Source: Desulfobacula toluolica Tol2
GTDB lineage: Bacteria; Desulfobacterota; Desulfobacteria; Desulfobacterales; Desulfobacteraceae
Direction: 5' to 3'
NCBI RefSeq assembly: GCF_000307105.1
Contig: NC_018645.1
Location: forward strand, 4,412,001 to 4,476,000
Length of the DNA stretch: 64,000 bases
The notes under the pieces are model-generated. The model worked only from the letters and a program-made list of their open reading frames with translations. It made no database searches and was not told the DNA's origin. Numbering within the stretch: position 1 is the stretch's first letter; each line of letters begins with the position of its first letter. Below, one piece after another: positions 37,084-44,433 of this stretch. The position numbers and the translations under genes were made by a program.

Positions 37084-37929
37084 TCAAAATACCATTTCCT
37101 CTTTAAAATCAACCTTGCCGTTTTCCACAAAAATCCTTACCAGGTAAAGGTGCATATCTTTATTGCCGCAATTTTCATAATACAAAAACATGTTGTCATC
37201 CTTGGGGTGATTACAAGAAGACAATGTGCCGCACATATATTGTGTAAAAGATTGCCCGTTATAAAGATCCGTGGTTCTCATCAGTTCCATCTCATGGGTA
37301 TGACCGCAAAAAACACTTTCAATTTTATGCTGGTGTACAAAGTCAATAAGCAAAGCGGAATTTCGCAAAGGGCATTCGTCCGTACCCAAAACAGAGTGAT
37401 GGGTCATCAGAAAAGCCAAATCATATTCCAATTGATTGATTTTGTTTGATACGGCTTTGAGAATTTCTTCTTCAACATAACCTTCATCGCTGTAAAGCTC
37501 ATTTGTATCTATACTGATGATCAAAAATTTTTTATTTTTCAGTGAAATGGTTTTAATAAAATTTATATCTGTGAAATTATCACGAACCTTGGTTATTTTC
37601 CGGTTTAAAAACAGATGTTTCTTGTTCGTTTCAGCCATTTCAGGAATGTAAATCACCTTTGGATTATAAATATATTTTCTAAAAAGTTCATGGGAGCGCA
37701 TATTTCTTTTGTCATGGTTCCCAATGATTGATATGACATTTTTACATTCAATGGACTTTAAAAACCTGCCTGCTTTAGCATATTCATCTTCCAGACCATC
37801 GGTTGTACTGTCTCCGGTATTGATAACAATATCAGTTTTATATGAGTTGATTTTTTTCAGCAGAACTTTATTATTCCCATCCCAGTGGCGGGGACCAAAA
37901 TGCAGATCGGAAATATGCAGGATGTTCAT
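37084..37929 (-). CDS. calcineurin-like metallophosphoesterase
   Basis: The ATG at 37929 (MNILHISDLHFGPRHWDG) has AAGGAG 7 nt upstream and is preferred to the frame start at 37953. The 281-residue protein shows all family motifs in order: ISDLHFG, VINTGDSTTDG, SIIGNHDKRN, LMTHHSV and VFCGHTHEMEL. These coordinate two metals for hydrolysis of a phosphodiester or phosphomonoester. The substrate could be a cyclic nucleotide or other small molecule. It stands alone. Confidence 0.9.
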   Translation of the reverse strand: MNILHISDLHFGPRHWDGNNKVLLKKINSYKTDIVINTGDSTTDGLEDEYAKAGRFLKSIECKNVISIIGNHDKRNMRSHELFRKYIYNPKVIYIPEMAETNKKHLFLNRKITKVRDNFTDINFIKTISLKNKKFLIISIDTNELYSDEGYVEEEILKAVSNKINQLEYDLAFLMTHHSVLGTDECPLRNSALLIDFVHQHKIESVFCGHTHEMELMRTTDLYNGQSFTQYMCGTLSSCNHPKDDNMFLYYENCGNKDMHLYLVRIFVENGKVDFKEEMVF

Positions 37930-38050
37930 GTTGTGACTCCTTATAGAAACCAAAATTAATATGGATATTTGACTGAACTCTGAGCTTTTAACAGGCTGTT
38001 GTCAAGCCTTACCCCTGATCAACCGGCAAAATGCCATACAATTGTTTTTT

Positions 38051-38092
38051 AAAAAGGTCACATGTGACTGATTGATCAAATATGACCTTTTT
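38051..38092. promoter_or_regulatory. palindrome within a larger hairpin
   Basis: GGTCACATGTGACT (38056-38069) contains the perfect palindrome GTCACATGTGAC. In addition AAAAAGGTCA (38051-38060) can pair with TGACCTTTTT (38083-38092), giving a terminator-like hairpin with a T run. A near copy of the palindrome is at 38432. It lies in the 540-bp gap between divergent genes, in which no other coding signal was seen up to 38468. Confidence 0.5.
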
Positions 38093-38431
38093 TAAAGATT
38101 CTGTTTAAAATATTAGTTGCCGGCCATCTTGATTTTTTATCCTAACAAATCAGACACATAAAAGAAGACTGCCTGGTTGGAGTGATAGTGGCACAATGAT
38201 TGCTATTAAAAATTGTATTATCGCTGACAATGAATATTATTTTTTTTAATCCGGGTTAAACTGACAGTTTATTTATCCATCCTGCTCATCACCTCATTTC
38301 AGCGAAAGAGCTTATGAATATACAAGAACGTTTTGTAAAAAAAACAAGCCGATAATTTAATATAAAAGTCTTAAAAAATTCACACAAAGACTTTCAATTA
38401 AAACAATTGTCTACAAAAATTGCGCCGAAAA

Positions 38432-38445
38432 GGTCATATGTGACC
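38432..38445. promoter_or_regulatory. second palindrome copy, just upstream of a small gene
   Basis: GGTCATATGTGACC differs at two positions from the element at 38056 and ends 23 bp before the ATG of the 32-residue gene. Two matching palindromes in the same intergenic region suggest an operator for a dimeric regulator. Confidence 0.45.
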
Positions 38446-38468
38446 ATCGACAAAAAAAAGGGAGTGTC

Positions 38469-38567
38469 ATGGCAGACAAGGGAAAAAAAGACAAAGGAAA
38501 ACGAGAAGACCAGAAAAAAGGGAAACTCACACCCAAAGAAAAGCGTAAATTAAAAAAGAAAAAGTAA
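38469..38567 (+). CDS. 32-residue lysine-rich small protein
   Basis: GGGAG sits 3-7 nt before the ATG. The product is almost entirely Lys, Gly, Asp, Glu and Arg, with the central turn GKLTPKEKRKLKKKK. It resembles small, highly basic hypothetical proteins seen in many genomes, which could bind nucleic acid. The palindrome upstream and the ribosome site support expression. Function unknown. Confidence 0.55.
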   Translation: MADKGKKDKGKREDQKKGKLTPKEKRKLKKKK

Positions 38568-38610
38568 TGTTTCCAATTTTCTCAAATAGTGCCACCTTGA
38601 ATAAGGAGAA

Positions 38611-38884
38611 ATGAATTCGGCATGAAGGAAATCACGAAAAAAATCGTAAGGGTTGCAAAAGCTATTATATTTCCTGCGATATCAATGACAAAAACTGCTT
38701 TTGCATACTCGAAGAATGGGAAACCCGTGAAGATTTGGATCATCACATCAAGTCCCTAAGATTCGGCGTATTACTGGGGACAAAGACCCTTTTACGGAAT
38801 CCTTTGAAAATAAGGATATACTCCGTTACCCGAACACAAGGCATGGAAGCAGTAGAGGCGATAAGAGCCAAACGAGCATTATAA
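38611..38884 (+). pseudogene. decayed ABM-type (quinol monooxygenase-like) gene
   Basis: ATAAGGAG (38601-38608) and the ATG at 38611 look like an intact start, but that frame stops after four codons. Shifted to another frame the sequence reads KGCKSYYISCDINDKN, then FCILEEWETREDLDHHI and a C-terminus TRTQGMEAVEAIRAKRAL, matching antibiotic-biosynthesis-monooxygenase (YgiN-like) proteins. About 25 N-terminal residues are missing or scrambled, and no start codon exists in the long frame. It is best read as a pseudogene with an early frameshift or deletion. Confidence 0.7.
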
Positions 38885-38918
38885 ATGCAAATAAAATAAT
38901 CTTTAAAAAAGGAGATCC

Positions 38919-39791
38919 ATGATAGAACAAAGAAATTATTATAAAGAAAAGAAACGTATCACGACCGCACTTCTACTTGCAGCCGGCACAGGAAGCCGCC
39001 TGCTTCCCCTGACAAAAAATTCTCCCAAATGCATGACAATGGTGAATGAATTTTCCATACTGGAGAGATTGACCAAAAACCTTAATCAGAATGGTTTCAA
39101 GCGTCTGGTTGTGGTCACGGGACACTTAGAAGACTGTATCCGCAACTTTTTGGAAGACAGGGCTGGCAATCTTAAAATCGAATATGTATTCAGTCCTTTG
39201 TATAAAACAACGAATAATATATATTCTTTGTGGATGGCCCGCAAAATCATCAATGAACCGTTCATGCTGATCGAAAGTGACCTTGTCTTTGACACGTTGT
39301 TGTTAAAGGATATGCTTTATCCGGACAGAATAGCCGTTGCAAGCATAAAACCATGGTTGAACGGTTCAACTGTTACATTAAATCAATCCAATCATGTTGA
39401 TGCATTCCACAGCAGCACAGTTGCTTCTTCAAATAAAACAAAATATAAGACTGTCAATATTTACAGCCTTTCTCTTGCTTCCTGGGATCGTGTTGTTCAC
39501 ATGCTGAATCAATATGTTTTAGCCGGAAGGGTCAATGACTATTATGAAGCTGTTTTTGAGAAGATGGTAGCGAAAAATCAATTATCGCTTAAAGCGGTTT
39601 TTTTTGACGGCAAACCCTGGTATGAAGTCGACACCATAGACGATCTTACAATTGCTGAGCAACTTTTTCCCTCACAAGTCAACCAGAAACCATACTTTGG
39701 TGACATAAACACAGATGATTTGATAATCCCCTTAATGCCTGCCTGCAAATCTACCTTGAAAGGACAGTTTAGTGCCACATCCAGATTATAA
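38919..39791 (+). CDS. LicC/PntC-like CTP-dependent nucleotidyltransferase
   Basis: The 290-residue protein has the nucleotidyltransferase signature LLLAAGTGSRLLPLTKNSPKCM at about residues 17-38. The motif YKTTNNIYSLWMA is characteristic of cytidylyltransferases for phosphocholine, phosphoethanolamine or aminoethylphosphonate (LicC/PntC-like), and FMLIESDLVFD and WYEVDTIDDL carry the metal-binding acids. It should make a CDP-activated head group. GGAG lies 4 nt before the ATG. Its 3' end overlaps the next gene by 20 bp, and a CDP-alcohol phosphatidyltransferase follows, so the three enzymes probably form one pathway. Confidence 0.82.
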   Translation: MIEQRNYYKEKKRITTALLLAAGTGSRLLPLTKNSPKCMTMVNEFSILERLTKNLNQNGFKRLVVVTGHLEDCIRNFLEDRAGNLKIEYVFSPLYKTTNNIYSLWMARKIINEPFMLIESDLVFDTLLLKDMLYPDRIAVASIKPWLNGSTVTLNQSNHVDAFHSSTVASSNKTKYKTVNIYSLSLASWDRVVHMLNQYVLAGRVNDYYEAVFEKMVAKNQLSLKAVFFDGKPWYEVDTIDDLTIAEQLFPSQVNQKPYFGDINTDDLIIPLMPACKSTLKGQFSATSRL

Positions 39792-40881
39792 AAATCAAAC
39801 AGAAAAATATGAATATATTTCAGGTCAGCATGGTGGATACTATCGCCATGATTTTATCGACCATGCTTATCTGTATAACCTTTATTTTCCACCCGAAGAT
39901 ATTTTTGACCATTTTAAAAACCAAATCCATGATCTGGTACTCAACTACCCGGTTGCTCAGGATGTCCTTGCTTCTCTTGTGGGTAAGCTCATCAATCAAA
40001 AGCCTGAAAACATTGTTGTCGGCAATGGTGCGGCAGAGCTTATTAAAATCGTTTCAGGTCAGATTGCCCGAAAAATCATTGTACCTGTGCCGTCTTTTAA
40101 TGAATATGTGAATGCTGCACCAAAGGGCAGTGCCATAGAGTTTCCACTTGAATTTCCATCTTTTCATCTGGATGTGGAGAAGTTTGCCGATCAAGTTATA
40201 AAATCCAAAGCAGATATTGCCGTCGTGGTTACGCCGAACAATCCGACTTCCATAGCCATCCCAAAGGTCGATCTGATATATCTGGCAAAAAGGCTGGCTG
40301 ATCAAGATTGTCAGCTGATTATTGATGAATCATTTGTTGATTTTGTTGACAAGCCGGATCAGACAAGCATGGAAAATGAAATTGAACAATATCCAAATAT
40401 TGCTATTTTCAAAAGCATGAGTAAGGCATATGGCATCTGCGGCATTAGAATAGGCTATCTTCTGACGGCAAACTCCAAATTTGCAAAAGCTGTCCGCCAA
40501 GGTGTACATATCTGGAACATTAATGGATTTGCCGAAGAATTTTTGAGAATTTTACCGGATTTTAATAAAGAGTTTATCACGAGTTGCAAACAGGTTAAAA
40601 AAGACCGGGATACGCTTTATTATGACTTAAAAAGTTTGTTGGGAGGCACAATTTATAAACCGGATGCCAATTTTATTTTTTGTCGTCTGCCTGACAAAAG
40701 TCCTAATGCTCCTGAAATTACAAAAAAACTATTTATTGAGCATAATATGTATATCAAACACTGTCAGGGAAAAACCCTGCCTGATTCGGAAAGATATATC
40801 CGCATTGCTTCAAGAACCAATAAAGAAAATTCCAACCTGGTTGATGCGCTGGTGTCTATCCTTGGTTATAAAAAACATTAA
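39772..40881 (+). CDS. PLP-dependent class I/II aminotransferase-fold enzyme (HisC/CobD-like)
   Basis: The start is a GTG at 39772 with AAGGA about 8 nt upstream, inside the end of the nucleotidyltransferase gene. The 369-residue protein has NIVVGNGAAELIKIV, VVVTPNNPTSIAIP, LIIDESFVDF and the PLP-lysine motif KSMSKAYGICGIRIGYL (Lys218). The closest families are histidinol-phosphate aminotransferase and threonine-phosphate decarboxylase (CobD). In this operon it may transaminate or decarboxylate a phospho-amino acid or phosphonate to supply the cytidylyltransferase's substrate; this is inference. In the phosphonate enzyme PntC a PLP transaminase is fused to a similar nucleotidyltransferase, but as I recall it is of a different fold-type subclass. 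Confidence 0.83.
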   Translation: MPHPDYKNQTEKYEYISGQHGGYYRHDFIDHAYLYNLYFPPEDIFDHFKNQIHDLVLNYPVAQDVLASLVGKLINQKPENIVVGNGAAELIKIVSGQIARKIIVPVPSFNEYVNAAPKGSAIEFPLEFPSFHLDVEKFADQVIKSKADIAVVVTPNNPTSIAIPKVDLIYLAKRLADQDCQLIIDESFVDFVDKPDQTSMENEIEQYPNIAIFKSMSKAYGICGIRIGYLLTANSKFAKAVRQGVHIWNINGFAEEFLRILPDFNKEFITSCKQVKKDRDTLYYDLKSLLGGTIYKPDANFIFCRLPDKSPNAPEITKKLFIEHNMYIKHCQGKTLPDSERYIRIASRTNKENSNLVDALVSILGYKKH

Positions 40882-40892
40882 AAAGGATGTTT

Positions 40893-41546
40893 ATGAACAA
40901 ATTAAGCGATAGCCAATCCCATCCGGCCGGAATGATTTTTTTCGCAAAAGATCTTCCAAATATCTGTTCACTTGCAGGGCTTTTATGCGCACTCTTGGGC
41001 GTCTATTTTGCAATTCTTCAAAATTTTAAAATGGCAATCGTTGGAATGATATGGGCGGTTTTGTTTGACTGGGCAGACGGTATCATTGCCCGTAAAATGA
41101 AAGGCAGAACAGATATGCACAGGCAGTTCGGCGGGCAGTTGGACTCGTTGATTGATATGGTCAGCTTTGGAATCTGTCCTGCTGTTTTCCTTTTAAGCTA
41201 TGGCAACTTCAGCCCATGGTTCCTGCCGGGAGCCTTTGTGATTGTCAGTGCAAGCGCCATTCGGCTCAGCTATTTCAATGTATTTGGTCTTATTGATGAT
41301 TCAACGTATATGGGACTTGCGCTTGACAACAACACGATCCTTTTCGCTTTTATTTTTTTGTTTGAAGGCCTGTTTAATTCAAAGGGTTTTTCAATCATAA
41401 CATACACAATATTCATGGTCATGGCCGTGCTTAATCTGTCGCCCGTCAGGACACCTAAGTTTTCCGGCAAATGGTTCTATGCCCTTTTGTTCTATGCTGT
41501 AGTTTTGACAATTATTTACGGGTGGATGCTATGGAGCAAAGCTTAA
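40893..41546 (+). CDS. CDP-alcohol phosphatidyltransferase (PssA-like)
   Basis: The ATG at 40893 has AAAAGGA about 5 nt upstream; the ATG at 40887 overlaps that site. The 217-residue membrane protein carries the family signature DWADGIIARK, then FGGQLDSLIDMVSFGICPA, with the four Asp that bind metal and CDP. The LDSLIDMVSFG part is closest to phosphatidylserine synthase type II. It should move a phospho-alcohol between CDP and diacylglycerol. With the nucleotidyltransferase upstream it may transfer a CDP-activated head group to diacylglycerol; a stand-alone PssA role is the alternative. The gene begins 11 bp after the PLP-enzyme stop. Confidence 0.87.
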   Translation: MNKLSDSQSHPAGMIFFAKDLPNICSLAGLLCALLGVYFAILQNFKMAIVGMIWAVLFDWADGIIARKMKGRTDMHRQFGGQLDSLIDMVSFGICPAVFLLSYGNFSPWFLPGAFVIVSASAIRLSYFNVFGLIDDSTYMGLALDNNTILFAFIFLFEGLFNSKGFSIITYTIFMVMAVLNLSPVRTPKFSGKWFYALLFYAVVLTIIYGWMLWSKA

Positions 41547-41713
41547 TATAGGCATCAAGGGCCAGAGTTTTATCACATCTTTTTTTTAGGGTCAGGCACT
41601 ATCTAAAGTCGATGTAATTGCTTACTTGTTGTTTTAAGCATCTTTTTCTTGACGGAAAAGAATTGTTTGAATACAAATTGAAGCTGTTACATAATTTAAA
41701 TTCGGAGATAAAA

Positions 41714-42415
41714 ATGACGACTGAAAAAAAGAGAATACCATCTTCTTGTGCCTCCTGCGAACTTGAAATTTTCCAAAGAATTTGTTTTTCAGATAAAGGC
41801 AAGGGCCGCAAGGGATGCCCGACACTCACGCTAAAGGATGTGTTAAAAGACGCCAACAAAGAATATGAAGCACAAGACGTCAATGAGTTTGCTCACAATG
41901 CATCGTTGCAGGAAGCAGAGTGCTATGCCAACCGGGATCAGCAGCCCTATATTATGCAGCCCTGCAAGACACGGATAGTTGAAACCTGTGAATTTGCCAT
42001 AAAAATGGGTTATAAACGTCTGGGTCTTGCCTTTTGTCTGGGACTTTCAAAAGAAGCCAAGATTGTTGAAGAAATTTTAACCGGGTATGGATTTGAGGTG
42101 GCCTCTGTTTGTTGCAAGGCTGGTAACAGTTCAAAAGATATCATCGGAATCAGTGACGATGAAAAGATTTTCAAGGGCACGGATGAAGCCATGTGCAACC
42201 CCATATTCCAGGCAAAAGCCCTGAATCATGAGCAGGTTGACTTTAACATCCTCCTGGGATTGTGTGTGGGCCATGACACCTTGTTTCTCAAATTTACGGA
42301 TATTCCTACCACGGTATTGGCAGTCAAGGACCGGGTCACCGGACATAATCCCCTGGCAGCCATTTACAATTCGGAATCATATTACAAGAAAATCCGGCAC
42401 CCGGACATTTCATAA
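41714..42415 (+). CDS. DUF1847 putative metal-binding protein
   Basis: The ATG at 41714 with CGGAG upstream is used rather than the TTG frame start at 41618. The 233-residue protein begins with SSCASCELEIFQRICFSDKGKG-like Cys clusters and has KMGYKRLGLAFCLGLSKEAKI, VCCKAGNSSKDIIG and CNPIFQAKALN, then GLCVGHDTLFLKFTDIP and VKDRVTGHNPLAAIY. These are the hallmarks of DUF1847, a Cys-rich family common in anaerobes and suspected to bind metal or Fe-S. Role unknown. It is about 170 bp after the lipid operon and may be a separate unit. Confidence 0.85.
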   Translation: MTTEKKRIPSSCASCELEIFQRICFSDKGKGRKGCPTLTLKDVLKDANKEYEAQDVNEFAHNASLQEAECYANRDQQPYIMQPCKTRIVETCEFAIKMGYKRLGLAFCLGLSKEAKIVEEILTGYGFEVASVCCKAGNSSKDIIGISDDEKIFKGTDEAMCNPIFQAKALNHEQVDFNILLGLCVGHDTLFLKFTDIPTTVLAVKDRVTGHNPLAAIYNSESYYKKIRHPDIS

Positions 42416-42692
42416 AAAAAGAAGATATCCGGTCAATGACCTCCTGACTCTTTTAACGATATTTTTTTGTCCTGATATTCCATGGCAGGCCCTGTTTTTT
42501 TTGGTTGCTTATGATCATTTCTTTGCTTCAGATATTTGTTTTTAATAACGAATTCAAGTATCAGATGGTGCTGGGTTTTCATCAATATCCACTTTGTTTT
42601 CAACAAATCAAGTGACATTATGTCGTGGAAATAATATACTCAACACATAGTATGGAGTGTGAAAAAGCTCTCAAAATTTGGGGATACGACGT
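42416..42692. other. intergenic region without recognised gene
   Basis: No coding region, tRNA or clear terminator was recognised between DUF1847 and the universal stress protein gene. The frame upstream of the stress gene can be read through, but it lacks a ribosome site and looks non-coding. Confidence 0.5.
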
Positions 42693-42712
42693 CAGCCTGA
42701 ACGAACAGGCTG
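42693..42712 (+). promoter_or_regulatory. hairpin immediately before the usp ribosome site
   Basis: CAGCCTG (42693-42699) pairs with CAGGCTG (42706-42712) over AACGAA and is followed at once by AAAGGAG. A leader hairpin abutting the ribosome site could influence translation or mRNA stability. Confidence 0.4.
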
Positions 42713-42726
42713 GAAAGGAGCAAGTA

Positions 42727-43149
42727 ATGAATATTAAAAAAATACTGAACCCGATTGATGGCTCAGATCATTCAATCCGCTCAACCCGGCACGCCATTGA
42801 ACTGGCAAAACTCTTAGATGCCAGAATCGTTTTGCTGCATTGTCATGCAAGGTTTCCCATTGTTTTGGCAGAACCCTATTTCCAGCAGGCGATTGATGAA
42901 ATCAACAAAGCCTCAGAAGAGCTTGTTCAGCCTTTTATCGAACTGCTTGAGCAGGGAAACGTAAAGTTTGATGTCCGTATTCTTGAAGGGGCTCCGGGCA
43001 ACAAAATACCTGATGTGGCCGGAATTGAAAAAATAGACCTGATTGTTATGGGATCAAGAGGGGTTTCGGATTTTACAGGATTGCTTCTCGGCAGTGTTGC
43101 CCACCAGGTTATTCAAAAAGCACAATGCCCTGTTTTTATAACAAAATAG
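42727..43149 (+). CDS. universal stress protein (UspA family)
   Basis: AAAGGAG precedes the ATG by 6 nt. The 140-residue protein has the UspA fold: ILNPIDGSDHSIRSTRHAIELAKLL at the N-terminus and the ATP-binding GSRGVSDFTGLLLGSVAHQVIQKAQCPVFI at the C-terminus (G-x2-G-x9-G-S/T pattern). Cytoplasmic nucleotide-binding stress protein. It appears monocistronic; a perfect palindrome follows 40 bp after the stop. Confidence 0.92.
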   Translation: MNIKKILNPIDGSDHSIRSTRHAIELAKLLDARIVLLHCHARFPIVLAEPYFQQAIDEINKASEELVQPFIELLEQGNVKFDVRILEGAPGNKIPDVAGIEKIDLIVMGSRGVSDFTGLLLGSVAHQVIQKAQCPVFITK

Positions 43150-43188
43150 CGCATGAGTGGTTCAAGTACCATAAATCGTTTGCAAAAT

Positions 43189-43212
43189 CAGGCCTTTTTA
43201 TAAAAAGGCCTG
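43189..43212. terminator. perfect 24-bp palindrome after the usp gene
   Basis: CAGGCCTTTTTA and TAAAAAGGCCTG are exact complements with no spacer. The stem would need to open a small loop. It likely acts as a bidirectional terminator or mRNA end, although a T tract outside the stem is lacking. Confidence 0.5.
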
Positions 43213-43292
43213 GAATAATTCTGTTCAATGCTTTTTAACGGTCAATCGTAAAAAATTGTGCCGATCAATATGACGTTGTTTTGTCTTTTTTC

Positions 43293-43321
43293 TTGACAAA
43301 CGGCGACTTCCAATCTAACTA
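43293..43321 (+). promoter_or_regulatory. promoter-like element upstream of the binding-protein gene
   Basis: TTGACA (43293-43298) is followed after 17 bp by TAACTA. The sequence from CTTGACAAAC onward closely resembles the element at 46464-46493 upstream of the GGDEF-REC-HD-GYP gene. A small AGTCCA/TGGACT hairpin occurs at 43354-43372. Confidence 0.45.
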
Positions 43322-43390
43322 ATTTAAAATAGTTTAGACTGTTTCTTAATATGAGTCCATCTATCTTGGACTGACGAAAAAAAACCATGG

Positions 43391-43427
43391 AAAAGTCTCT
43401 GTGTGATTTTTTCACGACTTTCTTATA
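43391..43427. repeat. intergenic hairpin repeat, copy C (partial)
   Basis: AAAGTCTCTGTGTG with the opposing GACTTTC matches the hairpin half of repeats A (27377) and B (57702). It ends 14 bp before the binding-protein start codon. Confidence 0.55.
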
Positions 43428-43440
43428 AAAGGCGATAACA

Positions 43441-44352
43441 ATGAAACATAAAAACAATCGTTACTTTAAATTTATGTCAAAAGCTTGCCTGTTCATGACC
43501 CTTTTTTTGATCGTATTCCGGGGATCTTCGACCGATGCAAGAGATCTTTTTGAAATTCAAAAATCAGGGATCTTGCGTCACCTAGGCGTACCTTATGCCA
43601 ATTTTGTCACAGGGAGCGGAGATGGTCTGGATGTGGAATTAACAATATTATTCGCCCGTCATATCGGAGTAAGGTATGAGTACGTCAATACGTCCTGGGA
43701 AACGGTTATCGGTGACCTGACCGGTCTGAAGGTCAGTGCCCGGGGTGAGGATGTCGAAATTCTCGGCCATGTTCCCGTTAAAGGGGACATCATTGCAAAC
43801 GGATTGACCATCCTCCCCTGGCGGCAGAAGGTTCTGGACTATTCAACTCCTGTCTTCCCAACCCAGGTCTGGCTGGTACTCAAAGCCGATTCCCCCATCA
43901 AACCCATCAAGCCAAGCGGCAGCACTGAAAAAGATATTGCTGCTGTGAAAATTCTTCTCAAGGGACACACGATTTTAGGCGTAGCCAACACATGCCTTGA
44001 ACCGTCATTGTACGATCTGGAAGAGGCGGGGTCAAAGACCACCCTGTTTGCCGGCAGGCTTAATGAATTAGCTCATGCGATCATAAAGGGAGAAGCTGAT
44101 GCAACCCTTCTGGATGTACCCGATGCCCTTGTCGCCCTGGATAAATGGCCCGCCAGGATTAAAGTGGTAGGCCCCTTGTCCCCGATGCAGACCATGGCTT
44201 GCGGGTTTTCCAAAACATCTCCTGATTTGCGGGAGGCGTTTAACAAGTTCCTTGAAAAATGCAGGCAGGACGGCACATATCTGGGTCTTATCAAGAAATA
44301 CTATCCAGCAGTTTTTAATTACTATCCCGAGTTTTTTAAATCCGGGGTCTGA
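43441..44352 (+). CDS. periplasmic solute-binding protein, family 3-like
   Basis: The 303-residue protein has a basic N-terminus and a signal helix (about residues 15-28) before ARDLFEIQKSGILRHLGVPYA. The bilobal SBP_bac_3 pattern follows: GDGLDVELTILFARHIGVRYEYVNTSWETVIGDLTG, NGLTILPWRQKVLDYSTPVF and LREAFNKFLEKCRQDGTYLGLIKKYYP. No ABC permease is next to it; instead a histidine kinase gene starts 80 bp downstream, so it may act as a ligand sensor for that kinase. The ligand is unknown. Confidence 0.85.
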   Translation: MKHKNNRYFKFMSKACLFMTLFLIVFRGSSTDARDLFEIQKSGILRHLGVPYANFVTGSGDGLDVELTILFARHIGVRYEYVNTSWETVIGDLTGLKVSARGEDVEILGHVPVKGDIIANGLTILPWRQKVLDYSTPVFPTQVWLVLKADSPIKPIKPSGSTEKDIAAVKILLKGHTILGVANTCLEPSLYDLEEAGSKTTLFAGRLNELAHAIIKGEADATLLDVPDALVALDKWPARIKVVGPLSPMQTMACGFSKTSPDLREAFNKFLEKCRQDGTYLGLIKKYYPAVFNYYPEFFKSGV

Positions 44353-44433
44353 GAGCGGAATCCAGTCAATGATACAGGGCATTGAATCTAAGAAAATTCT
44401 TTGCCATATTCAATTTCCAATGGAGCGGTAATA

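Noticed and set aside
38622-38756. A 44-residue ORF from ATG 38622
   Set aside because: It is out of frame with the well-matched monooxygenase remnant and has no known similarity; the remnant explains the region better.
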